In this document: positions 33,422 to 42,075 of the stretch, piece after piece | Layout of the letters: each line of letters starts with the position of its first letter | How positions within the stretch are numbered: position 1 is the stretch's first letter | Source: an uncultured Flavobacteriales bacterium | Lineage (GTDB): Bacteria; Bacteroidota; Bacteroidia; Flavobacteriales_D; Sanyastnellaceae | Length of the DNA stretch: 64,000 bases | NCBI GenBank assembly: GCA_938085105.1 | Contig: CALKGK010000018.1 | Location: 1 to 64,000, forward strand | Direction: 5' to 3' | Translations under genes and position numbers: made by a program | Notes under the pieces: generated by a model | What the model saw: only the letters and a program-made list of their open reading frames with translations | The model's database searches: none | Told to the model about the DNA's origin: nothing

Positions 33422-35911
33422 ATGAAAAAGATAAACATCACGTCGTCCATCCTTACGCTTGTATTGCTAATTGGATCTATTTTGCCAATGAGTGCTCAGG
33501 TACTAGAGCCCGTGAAATGGGAATTTAGCGGAAAGATGATGGAAAATGGTAATATCCAACTCATGATGGATTGTAGCATCGATGAGGGATGGCATGTTTA
33601 CGCTACATCAGTGAGCGACGACCCCGAGGCTTTCGGTCCATTGCCAACAGAAGTACTCTGGCAAAACAATGACGACTTTGCTATTCTTGGAAAGCTTCAA
33701 GAAGGAGAGTACATCACGCACTATGATCCCAACTTCGAAATGGATTTGAATTATTTTGAGGAGGAGGCCTTTTTCACCCAAATGATTGAGCTTAAGGGCG
33801 ACTTACCCATGACGATCCAAGGGGAACTGAATTACATGGCTTGTGATGATGAAAAGTGCATCTTCCCAGACCCAATTCCTTTGTTCATTGCGGTTGAAGA
33901 GAATAGGAATGTAGAGGTTTCCAACAGCGCTCCTGCTGCTACGAGTCAGAATTCGGGAATTTATGAGCCGGCTACTTGGAGTTTTCAATCCGAAGATCTT
34001 GGTGACGGCAACTATGAGGTGCAGATGATTTGTACCCTGGACGAAGGCTGGCACGTGTATTCTCAAACCCTGAGTTCTTTGGAGGGTCCGCTTCCAACCA
34101 TGTTTACGTTTGAGGCGCAAGATGGATTGTCTTTGGTGGGTGAGGTGATGGAACAAGAACCGCACGTGGAGTACGATCCCAACTTTATGATGGACTTGGC
34201 TTACTTCGATACCAAAGCCGTGTTTCGTCAGAAGGTGAATGCGCCGGAGGCAAAAGTTTTGAAGGGAAGCGTGGATTTTATGGTGTGTAACGATGAGCGC
34301 TGCCTTCCACCAGAATTGATCGAATTTACCGTGGATTTGGCTTCAGGAATGGGTCAACAACTCGGAATGGAAGATGCGGGGAACGAGCAAGTTATTTTGG
34401 ACGAAAGCGCCATCATTCCTCCTCTTCCCATGGTGAACCTCGATAAACCGGCCAGCGATTGCGGTGGCGAGGTGAAGGACATTAAAAATACGTGGACCGT
34501 CTTTGTGTTCGGTTTTATTGGTGGACTTTTGGCCTTGCTCACTCCTTGTGTATTCCCCATGATTCCACTCACCGTTTCTTTTTTCACGAAAGGAAACCAA
34601 AGCCGTTCGAAAGGAATTGCCCAAGCTTTGCTCTATGGCTTCTTTATCTTCTTGATTTATGCCTTATTGAGTGTACCCTTCCACTTTGGAACAGAGCCTG
34701 AAGTGCTGAACGAAATTGCCACAGGAGTTACCCTCAACATCATTTTCTTTGTGGTGTTTGTGGTCTTCGCGATTTCCTTTTTTGGATTTTTCGAGATTCA
34801 GTTGCCAACGGGCATGGTGAACAAAATCGACAGCGCTTCTAACGTGGGCGGTTTGATCGGGATTTTCCTCATGGCACTCACGCTTGCCTTGGTGTCCTTC
34901 AGTTGTACTGGTCCGATTCTAGGAACGGTGCTCGGAAATGCTTTGAAAAACGGACCCTGGCCCATTACCGCGGCCATGAGTGGTTTTGGGATTGCTTTGG
35001 GACTCCCTTTCGCCATTTTTGCGATGTTCCCAAGCATGATGAAAAGCCTTCCAAAATCTGGAGGTTGGTTGAACAGTGTGAAAGTGGTTCTTGGTTTCCT
35101 CGAGTTGGCTTTGGCCTTGAAATTCTTGAGTAACGCAGATTTGGTGAAGCAGTGGGGCATCATCCCAAGAGAGGCCTTTTTCCTCATTTGGACCATCATT
35201 TTCCTCGGGCTTGCATTGTATCTTTTCGGGCTGATCAAGTTCCCGCACGACAGCAAAAACAAGAAAGTGGGTCCGCTTGGAATCGGTTTCGGAACGCTCA
35301 TCCTTGCCTTTGCGATTTACTTGGCGCCCGGTGTTTTGAGAAACAGTCCGTGGAACCACGATTTGTTGAGCGGCTTCCCTCCTCCAACATTCTACTCTTG
35401 GTATGATCAAGAAGCTGGGGGTGACGATGAGCATCACATGGCCGACGATAAATTCCACCCGCCTTTCGATGATTTTGAAGCGGCGCGCGCGGAAGCAAAA
35501 GCAACAGGAAAACCCATCTTGATTGACTTTACCGGTTGGGCCTGTGTGAACTGCCGTAAGATGGAAGAAAGCGTGTGGACCGAACCCGTTGTTTTGGATA
35601 AATTGAGAAATGATTTTGTGGTGGTGTCGCTTTATGTGGATGACAGAACCGAGCTTCCAGAAGACCAACAAGGAGTGTTCGAATATGAAGTGAACGGAGA
35701 GATGAAGCAAAAGAACATCCGCACCATTGGAAACAAGTGGGCTACCTTCCAAACCAAGCTCTTCAACAACAACTCACAACCTTATTACGTGATGTTGAGT
35801 CCGGAAGGAGAACTCTTGGCCAACCCTGTAGGTTACACGCCCGATGTTCAGGAGTACACCGACTATTTGGACTGCGGTATTCAAACCAATGCGAAAACCG
35901 CATCGAACTAG
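33422..35911 (+). CDS. DsbD-like thiol:disulfide interchange protein with duplicated N-domain
   Basis: 829-aa protein that would carry electrons from cytoplasmic thioredoxin across the inner membrane to periplasmic thiols. Signal peptide 1-26, then two tandem N-terminal domains (about 28-157 and 181-306), each with the same landmarks (DEGWHVY, YDPNF, then Cys141-x4-Cys146 and Cys289-x4-Cys294). A polytopic segment from about 360 to 640 has the redox cysteines in LLTPCVFPM and SFSCTGPI, and a thioredoxin domain with CVNC is near residue 706. E. coli DsbD has only one N-domain. Start ATG 33422 (MKKINITSS). A strong terminator follows. Confidence 0.9.
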   Translation: MKKINITSSILTLVLLIGSILPMSAQVLEPVKWEFSGKMMENGNIQLMMDCSIDEGWHVYATSVSDDPEAFGPLPTEVLWQNNDDFAILGKLQEGEYITHYDPNFEMDLNYFEEEAFFTQMIELKGDLPMTIQGELNYMACDDEKCIFPDPIPLFIAVEENRNVEVSNSAPAATSQNSGIYEPATWSFQSEDLGDGNYEVQMICTLDEGWHVYSQTLSSLEGPLPTMFTFEAQDGLSLVGEVMEQEPHVEYDPNFMMDLAYFDTKAVFRQKVNAPEAKVLKGSVDFMVCNDERCLPPELIEFTVDLASGMGQQLGMEDAGNEQVILDESAIIPPLPMVNLDKPASDCGGEVKDIKNTWTVFVFGFIGGLLALLTPCVFPMIPLTVSFFTKGNQSRSKGIAQALLYGFFIFLIYALLSVPFHFGTEPEVLNEIATGVTLNIIFFVVFVVFAISFFGFFEIQLPTGMVNKIDSASNVGGLIGIFLMALTLALVSFSCTGPILGTVLGNALKNGPWPITAAMSGFGIALGLPFAIFAMFPSMMKSLPKSGGWLNSVKVVLGFLELALALKFLSNADLVKQWGIIPREAFFLIWTIIFLGLALYLFGLIKFPHDSKNKKVGPLGIGFGTLILAFAIYLAPGVLRNSPWNHDLLSGFPPPTFYSWYDQEAGGDDEHHMADDKFHPPFDDFEAARAEAKATGKPILIDFTGWACVNCRKMEESVWTEPVVLDKLRNDFVVVSLYVDDRTELPEDQQGVFEYEVNGEMKQKNIRTIGNKWATFQTKLFNNNSQPYYVMLSPEGELLANPVGYTPDVQEYTDYLDCGIQTNAKTASN

Positions 35912-35930
35912 GCTTCGAGTGAAGATATTG

Positions 35931-35966
35931 AAAAGCCGGAATGAAAATTCTGGCTTTTTCTTTTTT
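35931..35966 (+). terminator. Terminator of the DsbD-like gene
   Basis: Twelve-bp stem AAAAGCCGGAAT (35931-35942) with ATTCTGGCTTTT (35947-35958), one G-T pair, GAAA tetraloop, followed by further T residues to 35966. Confidence 0.85.
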
Positions 35967-35998
35967 GAACCCTTTCTTTTCGTCAATTTCGTAGTGTT

Positions 35999-36577
35999 AT
36001 GAATAGTCAAGATCGAATTCGTCAGCATTTTGAAGAAGCCCAACAGGTGCTTCAGGATTTTTTAGCTCAAGAACAGCAGCAGAACGCTGTGGGTCGGGCA
36101 GGAGCACTTATGGTTGAATCTCTGAAGAACGGGGGTAAAATCATTTCTTGCGGCAACGGCGGGTCGATGTGCGACGCCATGCACTTTGCCGAAGAGCTCA
36201 CCGGAAGGTACCGCGACAATCGCAAAGCCATTCCTGCCATCTCCATTTCTGATCCTTCGCACATTGCTTGTGTGGGCAACGACTATGGTTTTGACTACAT
36301 CTTTTCGCGCTACCTCGAAGCCGTGGGCAACAAGGGCGATGTGCTCTTGGGCATTTCCACCAGTGGAAACTCAGGCAACGTACTCAAAGCCGCAGAGGTG
36401 GCCAAGGAGAAGGGCATCCATGTTATCGGACTCACTGGCAAAGACGGCGGCAAACTCGCTCCACTGTGCGATGTGGAAGTGCGCGTACCCTGGCACGGCT
36501 ATGCCGACCGCATCCAAGAAATCCACATCAAGGTGATTCATTCTTTGATTGATTATATTGAGGGAGGGGTGTTGTGA
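35999..36577 (+). CDS. gmhA: Phosphoheptose isomerase
   Basis: Converts sedoheptulose 7-phosphate to D-glycero-D-manno-heptose 7-phosphate for lipopolysaccharide core synthesis. 192 aa, one SIS domain: [18 protein letters not shown] and [15 protein letters not shown] bind the sugar phosphate. It is a single gene between the DsbD terminator and a convergent T9SS gene. Confidence 0.93.
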   Translation: MNSQDRIRQHFEEAQQVLQDFLAQEQQQNAVGRAGALMVESLKNGGKIISCGNGGSMCDAMHFAEELTGRYRDNRKAIPAISISDPSHIACVGNDYGFDYIFSRYLEAVGNKGDVLLGISTSGNSGNVLKAAEVAKEKGIHVIGLTGKDGGKLAPLCDVEVRVPWHGYADRIQEIHIKVIHSLIDYIEGGVL

Positions 36578-36614
36578 GCTAGCGAGAAATTAAAGATGAT
36601 TTGTTCGGTACAAA

Positions 36615-36649
36615 AAAAAGCCACTACAATCATATTGCAATGGCTTTTT
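36615..36649. terminator. Bidirectional terminator between gmhA and the T9SS gene
   Basis: Stem AAAAAGCCA (36615-36623) with TGGCTTTTT (36641-36649), with A and T runs on both flanks. It lies 37 bp past the gmhA stop and 19 bp past the stop of the convergent minus-strand gene, and can serve both. Confidence 0.85.
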
Positions 36650-36668
36650 GAATATTGGGGTATTGGTG

Positions 36669-39600
36669 TTACTGTATCACAAGGCGCAGGTGCTGTACAC
36701 GGTTTTCGTAGCTGAAAGTAGCGAGGTAAACACCGTTTGCTAGCTCAGACACATCCAAGCTTGCATTGCTTTCACTGAAGGTGTTCGAGCGCACAATTTG
36801 TCCGCGCATATCTGTCAATTTAAACTGTGTTCCAACTTCAATTCCCGTGATGTTTAGGAGGTCTTCAACAGGGTTTGGATACATCTTCGTGCTGGCGAAC
36901 ATGGCTTCTTCCGTTGAAAGCACCACATAAGCCTCAGAGATGATACTACAGCCGTTGTTGCTCACTTCAACCGTGTAATTGCCCGGACTCGGGTTTTCTA
37001 GCGTTTGGCTGTTTGCCCCGTCAATCGCTTCTCCATCCAAATACCATTGGTTGCCGCTCATGGCACTGGAAACCAAGCTGCCGTTGAAAAGGGTAATGGT
37101 GGGAACAGCCGGCGTTTGATTTACGGTGATATCAATCGAGGTGCTGGTGGCACAACCAAATTCATTCGTGCTGGTGGCAATGTAGGTGGTGCTTTCGCTC
37201 GGGAAGAACTCTACGTTGTTCTCCACTCCTTCATTCCAGCTTAAAATTTCTTCGCCCAGAGCTAACAAAGTGATGCCCGTTCCAGAGCAAATTTCTTCTT
37301 CACTGGCTAGCACTTGGGGAGCATTTGGGATGGGATTAACGATGATTTCAATGGAATTGCTCGAACTGCAATCATTTCCTTCATCACCAATAACGGTGTA
37401 GCTTGCACTCGCTGTTGGTATGAATTCCACACCATTTTCTACTCCGTCCATCCAAGCAATGTTTGTTGGTCCGCTAGCTGTAAGCGTTAGCGCTTCACCT
37501 GCACAAAGTTCCATGCTGGATGCGCTAATTTCCGGAACTGCGGCATTTTCATTCACCACTACAGTTATTGAAGTCGTGGTGGTACATGCATCCGGATTTC
37601 CTGCCGTAACCGTGTAGGTTTGGGTACTTGTGGGGAAGAATTCTTGGTTATTGCCTACGTTATTGTCCCACGATAGCCAAACGTTACCAGAAGCGCTGAG
37701 AGTAACTCCCGTTCCTTCACAGATTTCTTCTGCTGAAGCACTGATTTGAGGAGCGTCTGGAAGTGGATTCACCACAATTTCGATGCTGCTGGAGCTGGTA
37801 CACTCGTTCCCGTTGCTGCCCACAGCGGTATAGGTGGTGGTTTCGGTAGGGATGAAAGCAAGGCCACTGCTAATTCCGTTGTCCCAGGAGATGTTGGCCG
37901 GACCATCGGCAGTGAGTGTCACTTCTTCTCCTGCGCACACTTCCAAGCTTGAGGCCGTAATTTGCGGTGAAGGGGCAGTTTCATTTACCGTGATGTTCAC
38001 TGTAGCACTTGCGGTACAAGATCCGTCATCACTGGCAGTGAGGGTGTAACTCGCTGTTTCATTTGGGGTGAAGGGGACGTTGTTTTCTACACCGTTGTTC
38101 CAAAGGAATGTGGCATCACCAGCGGCACTTAAGGTGACTTCTTCGCCTGCACAAATGGCCATGTCTTCGCTGTTCAAAGTGAATTCAACTCCTGTGATTT
38201 CTACATCGAAGCTATCGGTGTAAGTGAAGTTTTCGTCTTGTGCTTGAATGCTGATGGTGGTCGTACCCAAGGTGTTGTTGTCGAGGTTGTCGATGGAAAT
38301 GGAGTACTGTCCGCCGCCCAAGTCGCTTACTGTGATGTCTGCATTATCGATCACCGCCAAATTACTACTGCTAGCCGTTACGTTGTTGATGCTTCCTCCA
38401 TTATTGGTAATGATGGCGTTCACTCCGCTGAGACCGGTATTCTGACAAACGCTTTGATTTCCTGGAGCGGTAATGGTAGCGTCATCGTCCAAATTGTTCA
38501 CGCTAATGCTGGTGTTGGCCAGTCCAGCATAGGTAGCATCGGCAGAGGTGCTGGTATCAAGGGTGATCGTTACGGCAACGTTTCCATCGTCTACGGCATC
38601 ATCTACCCCTTGGCAAATGACAGTTTGTGGTGTGTCCCAATTTGCTAGGGTGAAGGTGAGCGTGGGCGTTGAAACGATCACTTCATCAGTATTGGTGCTG
38701 GCGATTTGAACCGTTACTTCGTCGCTAGGAGCGGTGTTCAAGACCACGGGGATGAATACGCCATCTCCTGCTTCGGTAACTTCATAACCACCAGCTCCCG
38801 TATTAAGTCCGGGAAATGCAAAGCCGTTAAAAGCTCTTGAGTAGATGCCTTGAGTATCGCCTTGGAAACCGTTTCCAGACCAAGCGCTGACAAACCCTCC
38901 ATTTGGAAATACAGCCAGGGCCGCATATTCTTGGTATTCTGCTGAGGTGGTATTCATTTGAAGGATTCCCGTATTGCTTTGGTTGTAGTTGTTTCCTCCA
39001 ATTACATAGGCTTCGTTCCGCAATGGGTTGCTAAAACCTCCGTTTCGAATGGACTTGGTTACCAAGAAATCACCATTATCGTAGAGGTGACATTCCACGT
39101 TGTCATACCAATCGCCAGAGGTCACCAACTGCTCATTATTCACAATGAAATTCCCCGCTTCATCCAAAATCCAAAGCCGCATGTGTCGGCTTGAAAAAAC
39201 GGTTCCGTGTGTCGTCACGATCATCACTTCTCCATTGGCATTTCCTTCTGCGTCGAGATCAGAACCTACATTGTACTCAGAATCCACATACCACAAGGTT
39301 TGTTCTGGAATTTCAGCCAAGAAGTTGGAAGAGAAGGTTTTTCTCATGATGTTTCGATAGTAATCACAGCAGCCAGAAACCAAGATGTATTGGTGGTAAA
39401 TGGCCGTCATTCCGCCGTCGGGATGGATGACGATGTTGGGCTCACTGTAATCTGCACCCGAGTTTTCGGTAACCAAAACCTGCGAATTGATCCAAGCATT
39501 GTTGTTGAGGTTGTAACCGCGCAAGTACACTTGATCGTTGTCCTCGTTGTTGTAAATGAAGGCCAATGTATCTTCTTGAATGTCCACGTCGAAGGTCTCC

Positions 39601-39995
39601 ACTCCACTCGTCACACTCACTTCTGCTTCCAAAGAGTTATCCGGATTGATGACTGTAAATTTCAAGTTGCCTCCAGCTTCAATGTAGCTCACAAGGTACT
39701 TTCCCTCCTCCCAGTAGTGCGCAACCATCAGTTTTGAATTGCCTGGGTTGATGCTGATCTCGTCAGAAATGGGCACATGGCTGCTATCAAATTTGCGTGC
39801 TTTAATTTCTCCCGCATATTGATTCATGGTCCAAAAAACCATGTAATTCCCCTGATCGTCGGTGGCAATAACAGGACAGAATTGATTGCCGTCGATATCG
39901 GTGTTCACCAATTGTTCAAGAGAAACGGGATTGAGGTTTTGTGCCGAAAAAGAAAGGCTCAATACAAGGGATAAAAGGAGAAAAAGCTGCTTCAT
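36669..39995 (-). CDS. Large secreted T9SS protein with Ig-like repeats
   Basis: 1108-aa secreted protein. Signal peptide (residues 1-18, MKQLF to FSAQ), then a beta-rich N-terminal region (about 20-400) of WD/propeller-like character, a Calx-beta-like region (about 400-515, LTFTLANWDTPQTV and DDGNVAVTITL), and five tandem 72-residue repeats (about 615-974), each starting C-x-G and carrying a second Cys. The C-terminus (MYPNPVEDLLNITG ... LRLVIQ) is a type A T9SS sorting domain, so it should be exported by T9SS and anchored or released. The function is unknown; adhesin or binding protein is a guess. Confidence 0.85.
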   Translation of the reverse strand: MKQLFLLLSLVLSLSFSAQNLNPVSLEQLVNTDIDGNQFCPVIATDDQGNYMVFWTMNQYAGEIKARKFDSSHVPISDEISINPGNSKLMVAHYWEEGKYLVSYIEAGGNLKFTVINPDNSLEAEVSVTSGVETFDVDIQEDTLAFIYNNEDNDQVYLRGYNLNNNAWINSQVLVTENSGADYSEPNIVIHPDGGMTAIYHQYILVSGCCDYYRNIMRKTFSSNFLAEIPEQTLWYVDSEYNVGSDLDAEGNANGEVMIVTTHGTVFSSRHMRLWILDEAGNFIVNNEQLVTSGDWYDNVECHLYDNGDFLVTKSIRNGGFSNPLRNEAYVIGGNNYNQSNTGILQMNTTSAEYQEYAALAVFPNGGFVSAWSGNGFQGDTQGIYSRAFNGFAFPGLNTGAGGYEVTEAGDGVFIPVVLNTAPSDEVTVQIASTNTDEVIVSTPTLTFTLANWDTPQTVICQGVDDAVDDGNVAVTITLDTSTSADATYAGLANTSISVNNLDDDATITAPGNQSVCQNTGLSGVNAIITNNGGSINNVTASSSNLAVIDNADITVSDLGGGQYSISIDNLDNNTLGTTTISIQAQDENFTYTDSFDVEITGVEFTLNSEDMAICAGEEVTLSAAGDATFLWNNGVENNVPFTPNETASYTLTASDDGSCTASATVNITVNETAPSPQITASSLEVCAGEEVTLTADGPANISWDNGISSGLAFIPTETTTYTAVGSNGNECTSSSSIEIVVNPLPDAPQISASAEEICEGTGVTLSASGNVWLSWDNNVGNNQEFFPTSTQTYTVTAGNPDACTTTTSITVVVNENAAVPEISASSMELCAGEALTLTASGPTNIAWMDGVENGVEFIPTASASYTVIGDEGNDCSSSNSIEIIVNPIPNAPQVLASEEEICSGTGITLLALGEEILSWNEGVENNVEFFPSESTTYIATSTNEFGCATSTSIDITVNQTPAVPTITLFNGSLVSSAMSGNQWYLDGEAIDGANSQTLENPSPGNYTVEVSNNGCSIISEAYVVLSTEEAMFASTKMYPNPVEDLLNITGIEVGTQFKLTDMRGQIVRSNTFSESNASLDVSELANGVYLATFSYENRVQHLRLVIQ
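37074..38153 (-). repeat. Five tandem 216-bp repeats encoding Ig-like domains
   Basis: Within the 36669-39995 gene, five consecutive 72-residue units, each opening with a C-A/E/S-G motif (CAGEEVTL, CEGTGVTL, CSGTGITL) and followed by a W-D/N/E-x-G/N block, F-x-P and a second Cys about 45 residues later. The repeats are diverged at DNA level but in register. The fourth and fifth alternate in type with the others. Confidence 0.85.
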
Positions 39996-40333
39996 TAGAT
40001 TAATGATTGTGATGAAACGAAGTTACAAGGAAATAGCAGACAGCTGAAATGGGAAAGGCGGACAAAGTTGAGTTCCTAAAATCATCTGCTGTTTTGGGAC
40101 TTCATTTTCCTTTAAATGTGTATCTCTTTAAGTGTACAGAATCTAAGGGATTCAAGAACGAAAGGGTGAGTTGGGTAATCATGCCCTATGCCAACCCTAA
40201 TCCTAAACAACCCGCGCAAGCAACCTCAACCGGCGAAGCCATTCAACCAAATTCGGTGCTCAGGAAATAAAAATGACATTTGAAAGCTTCAGGTTTTGAT
40301 ACAAAATCACCCTAAGGGAGCGCCGTTCAGTGT

Positions 40334-40365
40334 TCATCCACAAAACATCCGATATCATCCACAAA
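40334..40365 (+). repeat. Two TCATCCACAAA boxes 21 bp apart
   Basis: Identical 11-mers at 40334-40344 and 40355-40365, 21 bp apart centre to centre (about two helical turns). Each is one base from the DnaA box TTATCCACA. They lie in the 495-bp gap 39996-40490 between the T9SS gene and comM, which otherwise shows no gene, repeat or RNA I can support. Confidence 0.5.
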
Positions 40366-40490
40366 GTGGTGGCATTTCTTCTTGTTTGACGCTAGAATAA
40401 TGTTCAACTTCAACCAACAAAGTAATGAAATCGCGGTGTTTTTCTCTCGGTTTCGCGCTTTGATTTTGAACTGAATTAGAACCTTTAGCT

Positions 40491-42029
40491 ATGCTCGTCA
40501 AATCTTTTGGTGCCGCTTTGTACGGCATCGCAGCTACTCTTGTTACGCTTGAAATCCACCTCAACACAGGCATTCAATTTTTGATGGTGGGTTTGCCCGA
40601 CTCGGCCGTGAAGGAGAGTCAGCAACGAGTAAAAACAGCCATCGAAGCGATTGGTTTTTCGTGGCCAGGGAAGGCGATTACCATTAACCTAGCTCCAGCC
40701 GACATTAAAAAGGAGGGTGCTGCTTATGATTTGCCTTTGGCCATTGGCTTGCTCGCTGCTACAGGTAAGATTGCGGGAGATCGGGTGGCCAAATACATCA
40801 TCATGGGGGAGTTGAGCTTAGATGGGAGCTTGAGAGCGGTGAAAGGGGCTTTACCGATGTCACTTTTGGCAAGAGATGAGGGTTTTGAAGGCATTATTTT
40901 ACCTCAAGAAAACGCCCCGGAAGCTGCAGTGGTGGATAAGGTGAAGGTTTATGGCTTTACGCATCTGGAGGAGGTATTGGACTTTTTTCTAAGTGAAGAA
41001 GCTGGTGAGCCTATAGTGCTGGATACCGACCAACTCTTCTATCAAAAATTGAACGATCATGCCTTGGATTTTTCCGATGTGAAAGGACAAGAAAACATCA
41101 AGCGTGCTTTTGAAATTGCCGCCGCCGGGAGTCACAACCTGATTCTCATTGGTCCGCCCGGTGCCGGAAAAACCATGCTTGCCAAGCGTTTGCCGACGAT
41201 CTTGCCTCCCTTAAACCTCAGTGAAAGCTTGGAAACGACCAAAATTCATTCGGTGGCAGGACGCATTCCGAAAAACGAGGCTTTGATCACCACCCGCCCC
41301 TTCAGAGCGCCGCATCATACCATTTCTGATGTAGCGCTCGTGGGAGGTGGAGGTTTTCCCCAACCGGGAGAAATTTCCCTGGCCCACCATGGCGTGCTTT
41401 TTCTCGACGAATTGCCCGAATTCAAACGAACGGTTTTGGAGGTGATGCGGCAACCCATTGAAGAGCGGAAAGTCACCATTTCAAGGGCGCGTTTTTCGGT
41501 TGATTTTCCTGCGAGTTTTATGCTTGTGGCGGCCATGAATCCTTGTCCATGCGGCTACTTTAATCACCCAGAAAAAGACTGTGTTTGCCAAGGAGGTGTG
41601 GTGCAGAAGTACTTGAATAAGGTATCCGGACCCCTCCTCGATCGCATCGACATTCACATTGAAGTTACCCCTGTAAGTTTTGACGAACTGAGTTCTCGTC
41701 CGCCTTCGGAAAACAGCGGTTCCATTCGAGAGCGGGTGATGAAAGCGCGGAAGGTTCAGGAAAAACGCTTTGAAGATCATCCGGAGATCCACTGCAATTC
41801 ACAAATCGGTTCCAAAGAGTTGAAAGTGTATTGTGAGATTGGTGCTGATGGACACGAGTTGTTGAAGGGAGCGATGCGCCGATTGAATCTCAGTGCAAGG
41901 GCGTACGACCGTATTTTAAAAGTAGCGCGCACCATTGCTGATTTGGACAGCAGTGCATCCATAAAAACAGAACACCTCGCAGAAGCGATACAATATAGAA
42001 GCCTTGACCGGGAGAATTGGGCGGGTTAA
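40491..42029 (+). CDS. comM: YifB/ComM-family Mg-chelatase-like AAA+ ATPase
   Basis: 512-aa AAA+ protein of the ComM/YifB family. An N-terminal Lon-like domain (1-190, including GLPDSAVKESQQRVKTAI) precedes the AAA+ module with Walker A GPPGAGKTM and Walker B in LFLDELPEF, then a C-terminal helical domain. In naturally competent bacteria ComM is a branch-migrating helicase for integrating foreign DNA; elsewhere its role is unclear. The start ATG follows a long non-coding stretch. Confidence 0.93.
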   Translation: MLVKSFGAALYGIAATLVTLEIHLNTGIQFLMVGLPDSAVKESQQRVKTAIEAIGFSWPGKAITINLAPADIKKEGAAYDLPLAIGLLAATGKIAGDRVAKYIIMGELSLDGSLRAVKGALPMSLLARDEGFEGIILPQENAPEAAVVDKVKVYGFTHLEEVLDFFLSEEAGEPIVLDTDQLFYQKLNDHALDFSDVKGQENIKRAFEIAAAGSHNLILIGPPGAGKTMLAKRLPTILPPLNLSESLETTKIHSVAGRIPKNEALITTRPFRAPHHTISDVALVGGGGFPQPGEISLAHHGVLFLDELPEFKRTVLEVMRQPIEERKVTISRARFSVDFPASFMLVAAMNPCPCGYFNHPEKDCVCQGGVVQKYLNKVSGPLLDRIDIHIEVTPVSFDELSSRPPSENSGSIRERVMKARKVQEKRFEDHPEIHCNSQIGSKELKVYCEIGADGHELLKGAMRRLNLSARAYDRILKVARTIADLDSSASIKTEHLAEAIQYRSLDRENWAG

Positions 42030-42075
42030 TTCCCGATCCGAATTCAATGCTATTCACTTTTTAATCCTCATCAAA

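Noticed and set aside
36669-39995. Tandem repeats as CRISPR array or satellite DNA
   Set aside because: The repeats are 216 bp, in frame, and diverged with conserved Cys/Trp positions, so they are protein-domain repeats.
40049-40270. 73-codon reading frame in the gap before comM
   Set aside because: No family resemblance, no signal or domain, odd composition and no operon context; it looks like chance open frame in a non-coding gap.
40334-40365. Replication origin at the twin DnaA-like boxes
   Set aside because: Only two imperfect boxes, no dnaA, dnaN or gidA nearby and no AT-rich unwinding element; the boxes are kept only as a repeat.
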